A stretch of DNA of 64,000 nt. It comes from Gonatopus flavifemur. Lineage: Eukaryota; Arthropoda; Insecta; Hymenoptera; Dryinidae. The notes beneath the pieces are model-generated. The model did no database searches. It was not told the origin of the DNA and saw only the letters and a program-made list of their open reading frames with translations. A program made the position numbers and the translations under genes. The DNA lies in contig JAFFJZ010000001.1 in NCBI GenBank assembly GCA_018340375.1, positions 54,986,001 to 55,050,000 on the forward strand, in the 5' to 3' direction. This document shows positions 45,241 to 54,679 of this stretch, piece by piece (the stretch's first letter is position 1; each line of letters begins with the position of its first letter).

Positions 45241-45432
45241 ATCCCTTATGAAAAAACCCGTTATCGGGATTTCATCGTTCAATCATCAATTGTATTAATA
45301 CTATCCGAAATCTATTGTTTTGTTTCATTATCAGACAAGTCCGATGAAAATACGATGTCTACGATAATTATTCGATACAAAACCAAACCAGCAAACCGAT
45401 GATTTTCGATAGATATTTATATCGGGTCTACA

Positions 45433-45669
45433 CACTGAAGGAGAAAAGTCATTGAGACGAAAAAAGATTGCATCCAATGGTGTCTATAAAATATTTCTTT
45501 AGATCAATTAAATTTTACTTTGATGGATAAAATCGTTTTCCATTTGATGAAACGCTTCATGAAGAACCATTTCATTTATTGGAAAAATATTGAATCGGTT
45601 CAAAGAAATATTTTATAGATACCGTTGGGTGGAATATTTTCTTGCTTGAATGACTTCTTTCCCTCAGTG
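45433..45669. mobile_element. CACTGAAGGAG MITE in hairpin loop (CA/CA)
   Basis: Left CACTGAAGGAGAAAAGTCAT and right ATGACTTCTTTCCCTCAGTG are inverted; CA on both sides. Arms share AAAATATTTCTTTAGA and its complement. Confidence 0.65.
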
Positions 45670-46167
45670 CATTGGATAATTACCGTAGGTATCGTATTTT
45701 TATCGGACTTGGACGATAATGAAACAATCCCTAGTAGAAATTTTCTCTAGCAAATGATGAGGCACTGATCAGTTTTCCATTTTACTGATCAGGGACTGAT
45801 CAGGAAACTTACAAGTTTCCGACAAGGGGTGTAACGCTTTGACTAATGAGAAACTGATTGAAGAAACTGAGCAGATATGAGCGAGTAACTGATGAGGGAC
45901 TGATCAGTAGTTGATGAGTTATTTGTGAGTAACTAACGAAGCATTTATCACCCACGAAAATGCAGGTCAATTATGTCGATGAAGATGTGAAATTATGACA
46001 ATAAATTGATGATTCTTTACTCATTAATTTATGTTTTTGTTTAAGATGTTTTCAAGGATTAAAAAGTAAATTTTCAGCAAAAACCCGTAGGAAAAATTTT
46101 CCCAGACTTTTTCTTAGATAAAATGTAGGAGTTTTTGCCAAGGACAAAAAATATATGAAATCATATG

Positions 46168-46278
46168 TACCCTAGTAACACACAATCTTCGTCAAACGTT
46201 TCGAGAATGTTTGCAGGACGTTTGAATATTCTAGGAACGTTCGGAGAATATTTTACGCACATTGGTGTTACTTGGGTA
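46168..46278. mobile_element. TACCC-end MITE, short copy
   Basis: TACCCTAGTAACACACAATC and GTGTTACTTGGGTA are inverted. The core has AACGTTTCGAGAATGTTTG and AACGTTCGGAG, the ACGTTC words of 15466-15806. Confidence 0.6.
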
Positions 46279-46417
46279 TGGTGTTTCCACCTCAATCATG
46301 AGATAATATTCAAGTTACTACTATACTTACTCATAATAAATAACAAAACTATATTATTTCACAACAAGAAAGAATATATGCATATTACACCTCATCTCCT
46401 TTTATACCATAACCTTA

Positions 46418-46660
46418 CACAGAGAAAAAAGATCTGCTAAAAATTACCATACTTTATAGTGTTCGAGCATCAGTCTTGTCCAGATCAAAATATTCACATG
46501 AAAATATCTACAAAAGTAGTATACTTCTTTAGGAAAGTCCAAGCCAGTATATGGTACTTTTAGAGGTATTTTCACGTAAATAATTTGATCTGGACAAGAC
46601 TGATGCTCAGACACTGTAAAGTATGGTACTTTACTTCTTAGCAGACTTTTTTTCTCCGTG
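46418..46660. mobile_element. CACAGAGAAAAAAG MITE, AGTACCATA motif (TA/TA)
   Basis: Left CACAGAGAAAAAAGATCTGC and right GCAGACTTTTTTTCTCCGTG are inverted, with TA on both sides. Long arms contain TGCTAAAAATTACCATAC and GTCTTGTCCAGATCAAA with complements. Sister of 16973-17181. Confidence 0.8.
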
Positions 46661-46877
46661 TACAAAATCTAACGATTTCCAAGGTAGCTTTGTTATGTGC
46701 ATATACTCTTTATAATTATTGAGGTTAGATTTCATCGATTTGATACAGCAAACCCAGGATCAAATAATTTGAACCAATTCGATTCAATTTCTTCGAGATA
46801 CTTCGAATTTTGGTTAAGACATATATTTAAAATAGGTGTACTTTTGCAATTGAAATACATCATTTCAATAACAATCA

Positions 46878-47113
46878 CACCGAGAAAATTCTATACTCGG
46901 ATTTGTTTGGATTAACTAAATTTTGTTGGAATCAATTAAATTTCTATTTAAATATGAACCTACTAGAGTTTTAGTTGAGTCAAATGAACAATTTACTCCA
47001 TCCAAATAAATTTTTATTCATTTCAAATAAAATTCACTGCAATTGAGTAAAATTTTATGGATGCAATGAAGTGTCTAATAGGTTCATAGTCAAGGGAACC
47101 ATTTTTCTTGGTG
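46878..47113. mobile_element. CACCGAGAAAATT MITE, AAATAAATTTTT subfamily (CA/CA)
   Basis: Left CACCGAGAAAATTCTATAC; right ACCATTTTTCTTGGTG; CA on both sides. Interior as in 4796-5013 and 54405-54608. Confidence 0.7.
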
Positions 47114-47448
47114 CAATATGTTCTTTGAACCGAATATTTTTTATAAGCAATATCAATATTTCTTGCGAATAAAGGCAATAACTCGTCAGAATTTGATCGG
47201 GTTTATATGAATTTTGATAATCATATTAGACAAATCAGTTCTCAACAGGTTAGTGATCAGTTTTTCCTGATTAGTTTTTCCTCATCAGTGCCTCATCAGT
47301 AATAGGGGAAACTGGTTATATTTCTACTAGGGAACACGATAAATTTCGGATAGTATTAATACAACTGATGATTGAACGATGGAATCCCGATATCGGGTCT
47401 TTTCACAAGGGATATGCGTACGAATGAAAAGGAATTCGATATAAGGTT

Positions 47449-48604
47449 CAAGGGGGGACATACCTTTCACGGTTTGAAAAAATCGACTTTTATTCATTCT
47501 TGAAATCTATTCTACAACTATTCAAGAATAAATTCCCAAAATTTCAAAGCGAAATTCGAAAAATTACGAAAGTTACAACGGTTATCAGACGACAGGGCCT
47601 GAGAGCTGGTGTAAGTGGAATAGAGCTTTAGATGACAATCCAACAACAATAAAGCACCTTTCACCACTTCACCCTGAGAACAGATTTGCTGGAGAGATGT
47701 TTAGGCGGCCACACGCAAAACGCCAACGAAAGCTTCAACTCCACAGTTTCGCGTCTAGCTCCTAAACACCTTCACTGTGGCTTCAAAGTAGTCGAAATAG
47801 CAGCTTATGTGGCTACTGGCATATTTAATGAAGTATATTCATCAATCCTTCGAATTATGAACGATTTAAACATCAAAATTGGGTCCACGTGCTATCACTT
47901 GCCGGAAAGCAGGATGTGATGCGTAGGAAGCAGCAGGAGCGCCGCAACCTTTTTAGGACCAAAGAGGCTCGTACAGCACGGAGAGGTACTTCATCGGAGC
48001 AAAATGAGTTGTACGAGAGAACTGAAGGGCTATTGTATGGACCTGGCATCGCTGCATGATTGGTGAGAAATAACTTTTATGTAGCAGTTTTCATAACTCC
48101 AAACTTCAATCGCGTTTATCTGGAAACAGCATTTTTGAAATTGACGTGCAGGATTCAGAAAAATCTATCCGACCGATTGACCTGAAACTTTGCACACGTC
48201 TAAACAATTAAATTCTCTTCGATGCGACGAAGCTTGATTTTCAAAAAATTGCTTTAAAAAAATTTTATTCGACATTAAAGGTTTTTTGCGTTTTTCCACT
48301 TTGTTTAAAAATCGAGCTTCGTCAAATAGTAATTACATGTCTTAGCTATAAAATCCCGTTTTCCATTTTTTTCAGATCGACGGCTATGGACCTGTAGACT
48401 GCACGTAGTGAAAAAACTTCCTTTTCAGCCATGGGTTGTACCGCCGCCATTTTTTGTTTCTTACCAACTAAAAAATTTTTTTTTATAGTTCAATGTCTAT
48501 ACGACAAATATCCAAAGTTTCATAAACATATGTTTTCATTGATTACCTTTAAAAAAATCACAAAAAACGACTTTTTTTTTTTGCTAAAGGTATGTCCCCC
48601 CTTG
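47449..48604 (+). mobile_element. Mutator-like DNA transposon remnant with CAAGGGGGGACATACC ends
   Basis: The ends CAAGGGGGGACATACCTTT and AAAGGTATGTCCCCCCTTG are exact complements over 19 bp, and the agreement extends as TTCAA/TTGAA. The 1.16-kb interior includes the transposase relic at 47595-48059. Flanking 8-9 bp (ATAAGGTT and AATGAATG) do not match, so the target duplication is lost or the element moved by rearrangement. Internally deleted relative to an autonomous element. Confidence 0.75.
47595..48059 (+). pseudogene. Mutator-like transposase C-terminal relic
   Basis: Translation yields, in order, TGPESWCKWNRALDD; then, in a shifted frame, DLLERCLGGHTQNANESFN followed by LAPKHLHCGFKVVEIA and FNEVYSS..RIMNDLNIKIG; then, after another shift, a lysine/arginine-rich tail ending EGLLYGPGIAA. 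This is the hallmark C-terminal order of the multicopy Mutator-like transposase-domain proteins of arthropods and cnidarians (SWCK, LERCLGG-TQNANESFN, LYG-GIA). At least two frameshifts show it is dead. The N-terminal catalytic part is absent. The family match is from remembered family features, not a search. Confidence 0.7.
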
Positions 48605-48609
48605 AATGA

Positions 48610-49050
48610 ATGATCAATTTTGAAGCCACTGGGATTCATTGACTTTGTCATCAAGGATTGAAAAGAAAAAAAATGTTTGTATTTTTTTGTCTTCTCTCTT
48701 TCTCTTCTTCATTTTCGAAGAGAGGCAGACGTGATATTTCACACGAGGCACAAATCTGACCGCTGACCGCGTACACAATTGATCGAATTTGCATGCGCTT
48801 GGGTCAAGTCTGTAATAATCAAGAACGCGTAAGTGCGATAAATCAAAGTATTTTTTTTTCATACCTCAAATCTTGATTTAAAATCAAAAATTTTTTCACA
48901 ATGAGTAGGTAATATACCATGTAGTTTGTTTTATAATTTATGTTTGTCAATAATTTTTATAATGATAGAGATCAAGATACGTGTATATTCGGATGAAATA
49001 GTCACAAATCTACTCAAATCATACTAAAGAAAGTGGATATTGAATATAAA
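48610..49050. other. Unassigned stretch
   Basis: T-rich and AT-rich sequence following the transposon. The 82-codon minus frame 48862-48614 is lysine/phenylalanine-rich and not convincing. ACCGCTGACCGCG near 48,759 is a small GC-rich patch. Confidence 0.2.
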
Positions 49051-49065
49051 TGTGAACTTAAATGT

Positions 49066-49422
49066 CTACCATTCATAATATCCCATGTCTTCGATGAAAT
49101 CTGATTTGTCCACGGTCAACTGACAAAACGTCGCACGTACTTTTCTATTTTGAGGACCCGTGATTCGAATGTTTCCAGTATGCAAGGAGGTTACATCATT
49201 TTTGAGAGATGAGAATAACAAAGTGGAAGCTAGTGTTCTTTTACCTGCTACAAAGGAAAATAAAGAACTTAACGAATGGTTTGCTTTGAATGTGAGTGCG
49301 CTGAATTTAAATACCATTATCAGCCAAATATAGCCGATATATCTGATGTGGCAAAAAGATAAATGTAGACTGGTACTAGCAGATGGGACTTTGTCAACAA
49401 TTTTGTTAGTATTATAATACAT
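49066..49422 (-). CDS. Weak candidate coding segment, minus strand
   Basis: A 118-codon minus-strand frame. It contains two acceptor-like sites (TCTTTTTGCCACATCAG at about 49,345; TTTATTTTCCTTTGTAG at about 49,251) and a donor-like GCAG|GTAAAAG next to the second. The C-terminal 60 codons (SLKNDVTSLHTGNIRITGPQ ... MGYYEW then stop) have balanced composition and might be a last exon. No family recognised. Confidence 0.2.
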   Translation of the reverse strand: MYYNTNKIVDKVPSASTSLHLSFCHIRYIGYIWLIMVFKFSALTFKANHSLSSLFSFVAGKRTLASTLLFSSLKNDVTSLHTGNIRITGPQNRKVRATFCQLTVDKSDFIEDMGYYEW

Positions 49423-49566
49423 GTATCCGTCCTTGTTTAGTCGCTTGGAGACTCAGAAATCTCATTAAAAGTATTCAAAGTTCTGATTGAATACCATTGA
49501 ATTCAATTTCCCATTCGTCAATGAGATTTCATGGAATATTTCCAACAGAGATGGATTCGTATTCTC

Positions 49567-49971
49567 ACTGAGGAAAAAGCGACATGGTCACAGCAACCAT
49601 CCTTGCATGGTTTATAATTTATGTTTGCAGTGACCTGAAATCTATGTACATCCACCGGAAAATTCCAATCACTCATTGGGAAATCAATTTCCGGTCCATT
49701 TATATGAAATTTCCCATAAATTCTTCTGAAAATTCCAAATTCTATGGGATTTTCTCCAACATTTCACAGTAAATTTCCGGACAAGTTCGGAAAATTCCTA
49801 ACGCATGTATGTGTTAATTAATTCACATAAATGTCCCTAGCCTGTATGTATCACGAGGCCCACCCCGGCCCAGCACGAGCTCCATCCTGCCAATATGGGC
49901 CAAAAATCGGGCCATAGTGGGACCAGAGTGTGCTAGAGTTCATGAACGCCAAGGATACATTTTTTACAGTG
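49567..49971. repeat. Composite repeat block with GGCCC pairs
   Basis: CACTGAGGAAAAAGCG (49,567) resembles a MITE left end, and TTTTTTACAGTG|TA (49,971) a right end. Between them lie AATTCCTAACGCATG (shared inverted with 28,800) and a GGCCC-rich patch, GAGGCCCACCCCGGCCCAGC. Probably overlapping decayed elements. Confidence 0.35.
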
Positions 49972-50012
49972 TAGGAAAACAAGACAAAGTCATGTAAATC
50001 TAGTTGTAGCAA

Positions 50013-50171
50013 CCCGAGTAAAAATGTTAATTTCGGTTCGCCAAACGGGACTGGTGCAGACGTGTTGCATTTTTGTGCGGTACTGTTGCAGATTCAGTGC
50101 GGGCACATCACATCCGCAACAGTACCGCAGAAAAATGCAACACGCCCGCACCAGTCCTGTTTAGCGTTTCA
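50013..50171. repeat. GC-rich near-perfect hairpin
   Basis: The arms, 50039-50092 and 50110-50166, pair over about 50 bp: ACTGGTGCAGACGTGTTGCA and GTGCGGTACTGTTGCAG against their complements, with a loop of about 18 bp. It is the GC-richest hairpin in the window. The outer text CCCGAGTAAAAATG recalls the CCCGAGCAGAAA end of 53668-53964. Confidence 0.65.
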
Positions 50172-51510
50172 GTGTATAGATCGCGTTTTGTGAATTACAC
50201 ATAGCTCCAAAATAATCCCATTTCAACTGGGAATATATTTCCTGAAATCCAAACCTCTTTGGATGGACCGTACTGAAATTTCACGTTCTCGACTCATGGA
50301 CAAAGATGAATTTTTGATGCAAAGCAAATATTTGATCTAAAACTGAATGGCCCCGTTGGAAACTTGAATTATTCCGAATGTTATAACGAATTCATCCTCG
50401 TTTTTCTAGAAGCATCATAGTATTCGCATTATCCCTGTAGTGTATAAAGTAGTAGATATGAAATATCTTCATGAATGTACATTTGTTCAATCGATTTCCT
50501 CTTTGATGGTGAAAGAATTGCTATTCACTTGAACCTGCGTCCGACGGATTTCAATATGAACCATTGTGTTGATATTCGAGTTAAGCTCAAATGAATGATG
50601 AATTGATTGGTCGGGAACCATTTCGCAATTCCAAAACAGAATTTCAATTCAAATAAGAGAACAAAGGATTCATGTAATATGTAATATACGATTGTACACA
50701 CAGTTCATTCGCAAATAAAAAAATGAATTGATCCTTAGAAACAAACAGGATCACGATGTTTGTATCATGAAACACAACGATCATTATGAAACATTTCGTT
50801 TACTATCCCCATTTACAACAGAAAATTTTCCAATCATTTCGTAGAATCGTTGTGATTACAAAATTGGATTGAGAATTAGAATATTGAAACCATTAAATGA
50901 TGCACTGAAATTACCTAAATAATTCATTCATTTCTTTGATTCCGCAAAAAATTTTGCCTTTTAATTCTTAAAAAGAGTTTTGTAATTTTCCATTCCGGAG
51001 ATTAAATGTTCGATCTAATGTTGAACACATTGATCAACCAACCCATTCGAGTGATACACCCTTGTAAGAGATCAAAAAGGGTGTGGTATTACGTAAAGAA
51101 CACTTCAATTCATAAATCGCCCTAATACAATTGATTGCGTAATGAAATCTTACGATATACTAGATTCGACAAATATTTTCCCGTGTGTAATCAAAACCCA
51201 CGGGTCCTATTGGAAAAGAATTCTATTATAATTCAAAATAACGCTCGAGAAAAAATTAAGTAGATCCCTACACTCTTCATATTCAAATCAGTGAAATCTT
51301 CCTATTTCTGCAGTTCAAAGTCAACCACTGGATGGAATCAATGGAATATCAGTTGGAAGTGTTTCTGACTGCAGATTGACTACACTGATTGTGTATTGTA
51401 TATGCACAGATTCGCAGTGGTCGATTTGTCACGGCAATCAGTGAGATTTCACTGTTGGAAATTTAGAAAGTAGATAAAAAAATGGAATCAGATAGATCTC
51501 CTTAAATCTG
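50172..51510. other. Unassigned AT-rich stretch
   Basis: No frames over about 60 codons and no recognised repeat ends. CATTCGAGTGATACACCC and other CpG-bearing words are isolated. Confidence 0.2.
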
Positions 51511-51687
51511 CCCTGGTGGAAATATTTCTCTGAGGATTTCTGGAAATCTCTGAGAAGAAACTCTCAAAATTCTGACATTCTCTGTAAATCTCTGCCAGTC
51601 TCTATAAAATTCAGAATAATTCTGAGAATCTCTGAAAAAATTCTGAGCATTTCTGAGAAACTCTCAAAATTGAAATTTCCACCAGGA
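51511..51687. mobile_element. CCCTGGTGGAAAT-end element with CTCTGAGAATT array
   Basis: The ends CCCTGGTGGAAATATTTC and AATTTCCACCAGG are inverted. The body is about twelve degenerate copies of TCTCTGAGAATT/AATTCTGAGAG. Termini resemble 10819-10990 and 53144-53577. Confidence 0.6.
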
Positions 51688-51760
51688 TGGATAGATATAG
51701 ATAGATCTATCCAAATCTAAGCACACATCATAGCTTCTTTTGTATTTGAAAGATTTTTCT

Positions 51761-52108
51761 TTACATTTCTTCAGATGTTTGTACATTCAAGTGACCAGAT
51801 AGAAGAACGTAGAGGAGCTTTCCTAAACGTTCCAAAACCGTCGCAGGAACATATTGTGCACTTAGGGTGAATATCTGATTAAAGATATCATCCCTGCTAG
51901 AAATGCCCGATAAAAAATCGTTGTAATGGGTATAAATCGCGTAGAATTTGATAGGAACAGTTAGGTTTTTGATCTGGTTTGGATTCATTTCGATAAGTCT
52001 GCATCTGGCATTTGCAGCACGGATTCCATCTGTGATTTCCATCGAATAGCACAAAGGCCATCCAAAATTCATGCAGCAAAAGAAATTCTGGCCGAAATTT
52101 TCCATCAT
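51761..52108 (-). CDS. Candidate coding segment, minus strand, unidentified
   Basis: A 115-codon minus-strand frame, open a further 16 codons upstream. It contains CCMNFGWPLCYSMEI, RAANARCRLIEMNPNQIKN and YVPATVLERLGKLLYVLLSG; the composition is balanced and unlike repeat-derived frames. It ends at a stop overlapping AT|GTAAAG, a possible donor. A second minus frame (52154-51897) overlaps. The N-terminal hydrophobic stretch could be a membrane segment. I do not recognise the family. Confidence 0.25.
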   Translation of the reverse strand: MMENFGQNFFCCMNFGWPLCYSMEITDGIRAANARCRLIEMNPNQIKNLTVPIKFYAIYTHYNDFLSGISSRDDIFNQIFTLSAQYVPATVLERLGKLLYVLLSGHLNVQTSEEM

Positions 52109-52959
52109 AGTCAGTGTTGATCTTGAAGAAGAATAGCCATAAAAAATACTTCATTTCAGGATTATTACAATAAAATGCAGTATAAAAGACTGAAGATCTA
52201 AAAATACATCATCCCAATTTAAAACACACTCTTATAAACACAATTATCCATACAATAGATATCTTACAGATCGTTGCTGTAATCAATTACATAATACCAA
52301 TTATGAAGTTTGCAAAACGTGTTTTGAATACCTATTTTTAAATTTATTTGTTGTTTCATAACGAACGATCTTGTTTGATGATATAAATTACAAGCACTTG
52401 GATTTCCGTCCATTTTTCATTACAGTTCAATCAAGATAGAACATTTCATTTAATCTGAAATCCACACGGAACCCCGATTACTTTATACGTAGATATTTGT
52501 GAGAAAGTAGCAAGAATTATCATTTTTATGAGCTTACGAACGGAAAATATTCCATTCAAACTTTACTTGGTGGAATGGGAAAATTTGCATGTAAATCGAA
52601 TCAATGATATAAACCAACACGTGAAATAACTGTATCCGCACATTTGAATTGATTTCTTGACGGATCAAGCTTAATAAGATTAGCGAGGAACAGATGATGA
52701 TCAAATCACAAATCGGTTCATAAAAACGCAGTGAATTTTCATCGTTAGGTTATTCAATCAAATGCAGAGAACAGTTTTGAACTATGCTTGCTTATAGAAT
52801 TCCCAAACCACAAAGAAATAATTCGGAAGAATGTTTGTTAAAACGGCAGTGGATTGATGTTTTTTATTCGATGCTTATTTGTTGCAGTCGTAATGAACAC
52901 ATTCGAAAAATTACTAGACAAAATAATAAAAATTCTCATGGCATATAGTATCTGGGTTA

Positions 52960-53639
52960 GACTGTATAAAATTTTCTGAAAATTCAGACTGTTTCTGTAA
53001 TTTTTCAGATTTAACAGAATTTAACAGATCTGAATTCTCAGAAAGTTTTTCTGAATTTGCAGATGTATTCTGAAAACTTATCCATATTGTTCTCAATTTC
53101 CAGAATAAATCAGAATATTCATATCAGTTTTCTGATAATCCAGCCCTGGTAAAAAAACCGGATGGGAACCCGGCTCAAACCCGGATGGGAACCCGACTCA
53201 CACCCGGATGAAATTTCCTGGATTCAATCCGGGTTTATCCGGGCGCGTATACGGTTTTTGCGGTGATTCTTCATTCGGTTTCATCCAGACCCTATCCGGA
53301 TTTCAATACTGAATATTTTTCGAAACTCTGCACGAAATTTGGATAGAATTCATTCGTCTCCTTGTTCGGGTTTTATTTGGGATTCCAAAAAATATCTTGT
53401 CTCAACACCCGGATAGGATCCAGATGGAACCGGATAAAGAACCACCGCAAAACCCGTATACGCGCTCGGATACACCCGGATGGAATCCCGGAAATTTCAT
53501 CCGGGTTTGAGTCGGATTATCATCCGGATTACCATCAGGATTATCATCCGGTTTCGTATCCGGTCTTTTTACCAGGGAAACCTGTTGCTGTAAAAAAATT
53601 ACAGTAACGGTCTGAATTCTCAGAAAATTGTTGACAGTG
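52960..53639. mobile_element. ACTGT...ATTTTCTGA MITE, host of CCGGAT element (TA/TA)
   Basis: The left end GACTGTATAAAATTTTCTG and right end AGAAAATTGTTGACAGTG are inverted; TA on both sides. The arms carry TCAGATTT, GAATTCTCAGAAA and similar words. Split by 53144-53577. Confidence 0.65.
53144..53577. mobile_element. CCCTGGTAAAAA element with CCGGATG motif array, nested
   Basis: The ends CCCTGGTAAAAAAACCGGAT and CCGGTCTTTTTACCAGGG are inverted. The body carries more than a dozen CCCGGATG/CATCCGG words (GGGAACCCGG, ATCCGGGTTT, ATCATCCGGATT), making it unusually GC-rich here. It separates the two arms of 52960-53639. The frame 53362-53607 is a by-product. Confidence 0.75.
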
Positions 53640-53667
53640 TACTTCCGGTATTTGATTTGATATCAAC

Positions 53668-53964
53668 CCGAGCAGAAAAATTGTATAGCTAGCCTCATGT
53701 TCATTATGGGCTCGATCGAGCAGTGATAGGGCTCATCTTATCTTGGCACACTTGATCTGATCCTGGTCAGGCCATGATTTGATACGCCTGATTAAGGTTA
53801 ACCAGATCTGGCCCTGCTAGGTTTGTAATTTGGCATGCCCTATCATGGTTCATTACATCGGGCTTTGATACAATGGTGCGTTACATTCCATATCAGGGCC
53901 TGATTTCAGATAAAACTGTCCAGAACTGGTCTCGATCGAACACCCAATATGCATTTCTACTCGG
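53668..53964. mobile_element. CCCGAGCAGAAA-end element with GGCCTGATC motif array
   Basis: CCCGAGCAGAAAAATTG and GCATTTCTACTCGG are inverted ends. The body repeats GGGCTCGATCGAGC, CTGATCCTGGTCAGGCC, GATCTGGCCCTG and TCAGGGCCTGAT in both orientations. No clear target duplication. Confidence 0.6.
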
Positions 53965-54099
53965 AAACACTTGGTTTTGATAATATCAATCAGAAATATC
54001 TGGAAGGTTTTTTCAATCACGTACATGAATTCAACTAAGGTACACATTCTACATCACATTTAATTTACGAAACCATGAGAAAACTGTAGATAATGCTAT

Positions 54100-54374
54100 C
54101 CTCTCTAAGATTGTTAGAGTGGTATTTCACTCTTTAGCCAGCCCAAAGTGAGCCTGTCGAAATTTCGAGTGAAATTTCCACTCTTTTAGAGTGACAATCT
54201 AAGGTTTGAGGTTATAAACTCACAGCCACTCAAATTCTAGAGTGAATTTTTGAGTCTAAAAGAGTGGGAGTTCACTCGAAACGAGTGAAAATCCCACTCA
54301 AAGCGGATTGGCTCACTTCTGAGACTTAATGGAGTGAAACCAGTGATTTTTCACTCTTCCAGATTTAGAAAGTA
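54100..54374. mobile_element. CTCTCTAAGATT MITE nested, ACTCTT motif
   Basis: The left CCTCTCTAAGATTG and right CCAGATTTAGAAAG are inverted. The body holds GAGTGGTATTTCACTC, CACTCTTTTAGAGTG and GAGTGAAA words, like 14424-14714. Its boundaries are fixed by the intact copy at 14963-15186 (GCTAT|AGTTCAC). Confidence 0.7.
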
Positions 54375-54404
54375 GTTCACATTAAATTTAATGCAAAATC
54401 TGTA

Positions 54405-54608
54405 CATCCAAAAAAGTGATTTACTTGAATATGAACCCACTAGACATTTCATTGTATTCAGTAAATTTTTACTTGATTTAAATAAATTTTATTTGAAATT
54501 ACTAAGAATTTATTTGGGTGGAATAGGTTCATATTTAAATGGAAATTTAATTGTTTGAACCAAAATTTGGTCAATCCAAATAAATTCAAGTATAAAATTT
54601 TCTCGGTG
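54405..54608. mobile_element. CACCGAGAAAATT MITE nested, inverted (TA/TA)
   Basis: Read on the minus strand it begins CACCGAGAAAATTTTATAC, the subfamily of 4796 and 46878, and ends in CATCCAAAAAAGTG. TA on both sides. The intact host has CA at this point (TGTGCATGAAAC). Confidence 0.7.
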
Positions 54609-54679
54609 TATGAAACTGAATTCATGCGCATACTTGAAAACAACCTGCAGCAAAAACATTGAAATTTGTAACAATGTAT

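Larger units (their letters stand above)
45729..47332. mobile_element. CCCTAGTAGAAAT element with ACTGATCAG motif array
   Basis: Ends CCCTAGTAGAAATTTT and TATTTCTACTAGGG are inverted. Next to both ends lie repeated ACTGATCAGG, TGATGAGGCACTGATCAG and AACTGATGAGGG words. Flanks GAAACAAT and AACACGAT agree at 5 of 8 positions, compatible with a worn 8-bp duplication. It now holds three younger MITEs (46168, 46418, 46878). No transposase seen. Confidence 0.65.
45241..47413. mobile_element. Host hairpin element blown apart by nested insertions
   Basis: The left arm (45241-45365; ATCCCTTATG, CCCGTTATCGGGATTTC, TTAATACTATCCGAAAT) is complementary to a right arm now in two pieces: 45684-45728 (TCGTATTTTTATCGGACTTG) and 47333-47413 (TTTCGGATAGTATTAATACA, CCCGATATCGGG, CACAAGGGAT). 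The break at 45728/47333 is filled by the 45729-47332 element, and the loop holds the 45433-45669 MITE. Confidence 0.75.
53985..54676. mobile_element. CACTGTCAG MITE carrying two insertions
   Basis: It is a sister of the intact 14963-15186 copy: CAGAAATATCTGGAAGG, CACGTACATGAATTCA, GATAATGCTAT | AGTTCACATTAAATTT | ATGAAACTGAATTCATG, ending AACAATG then TA. The bars mark where 54100-54374 and 54405-54608 inserted. Confidence 0.75.

Noticed and set aside
53362..53607. Frame giving repeated YHPDYHQDYHP-like peptide
   Set aside because: It is the translation of the CCGGAT motif array inside the 53144-53577 element.
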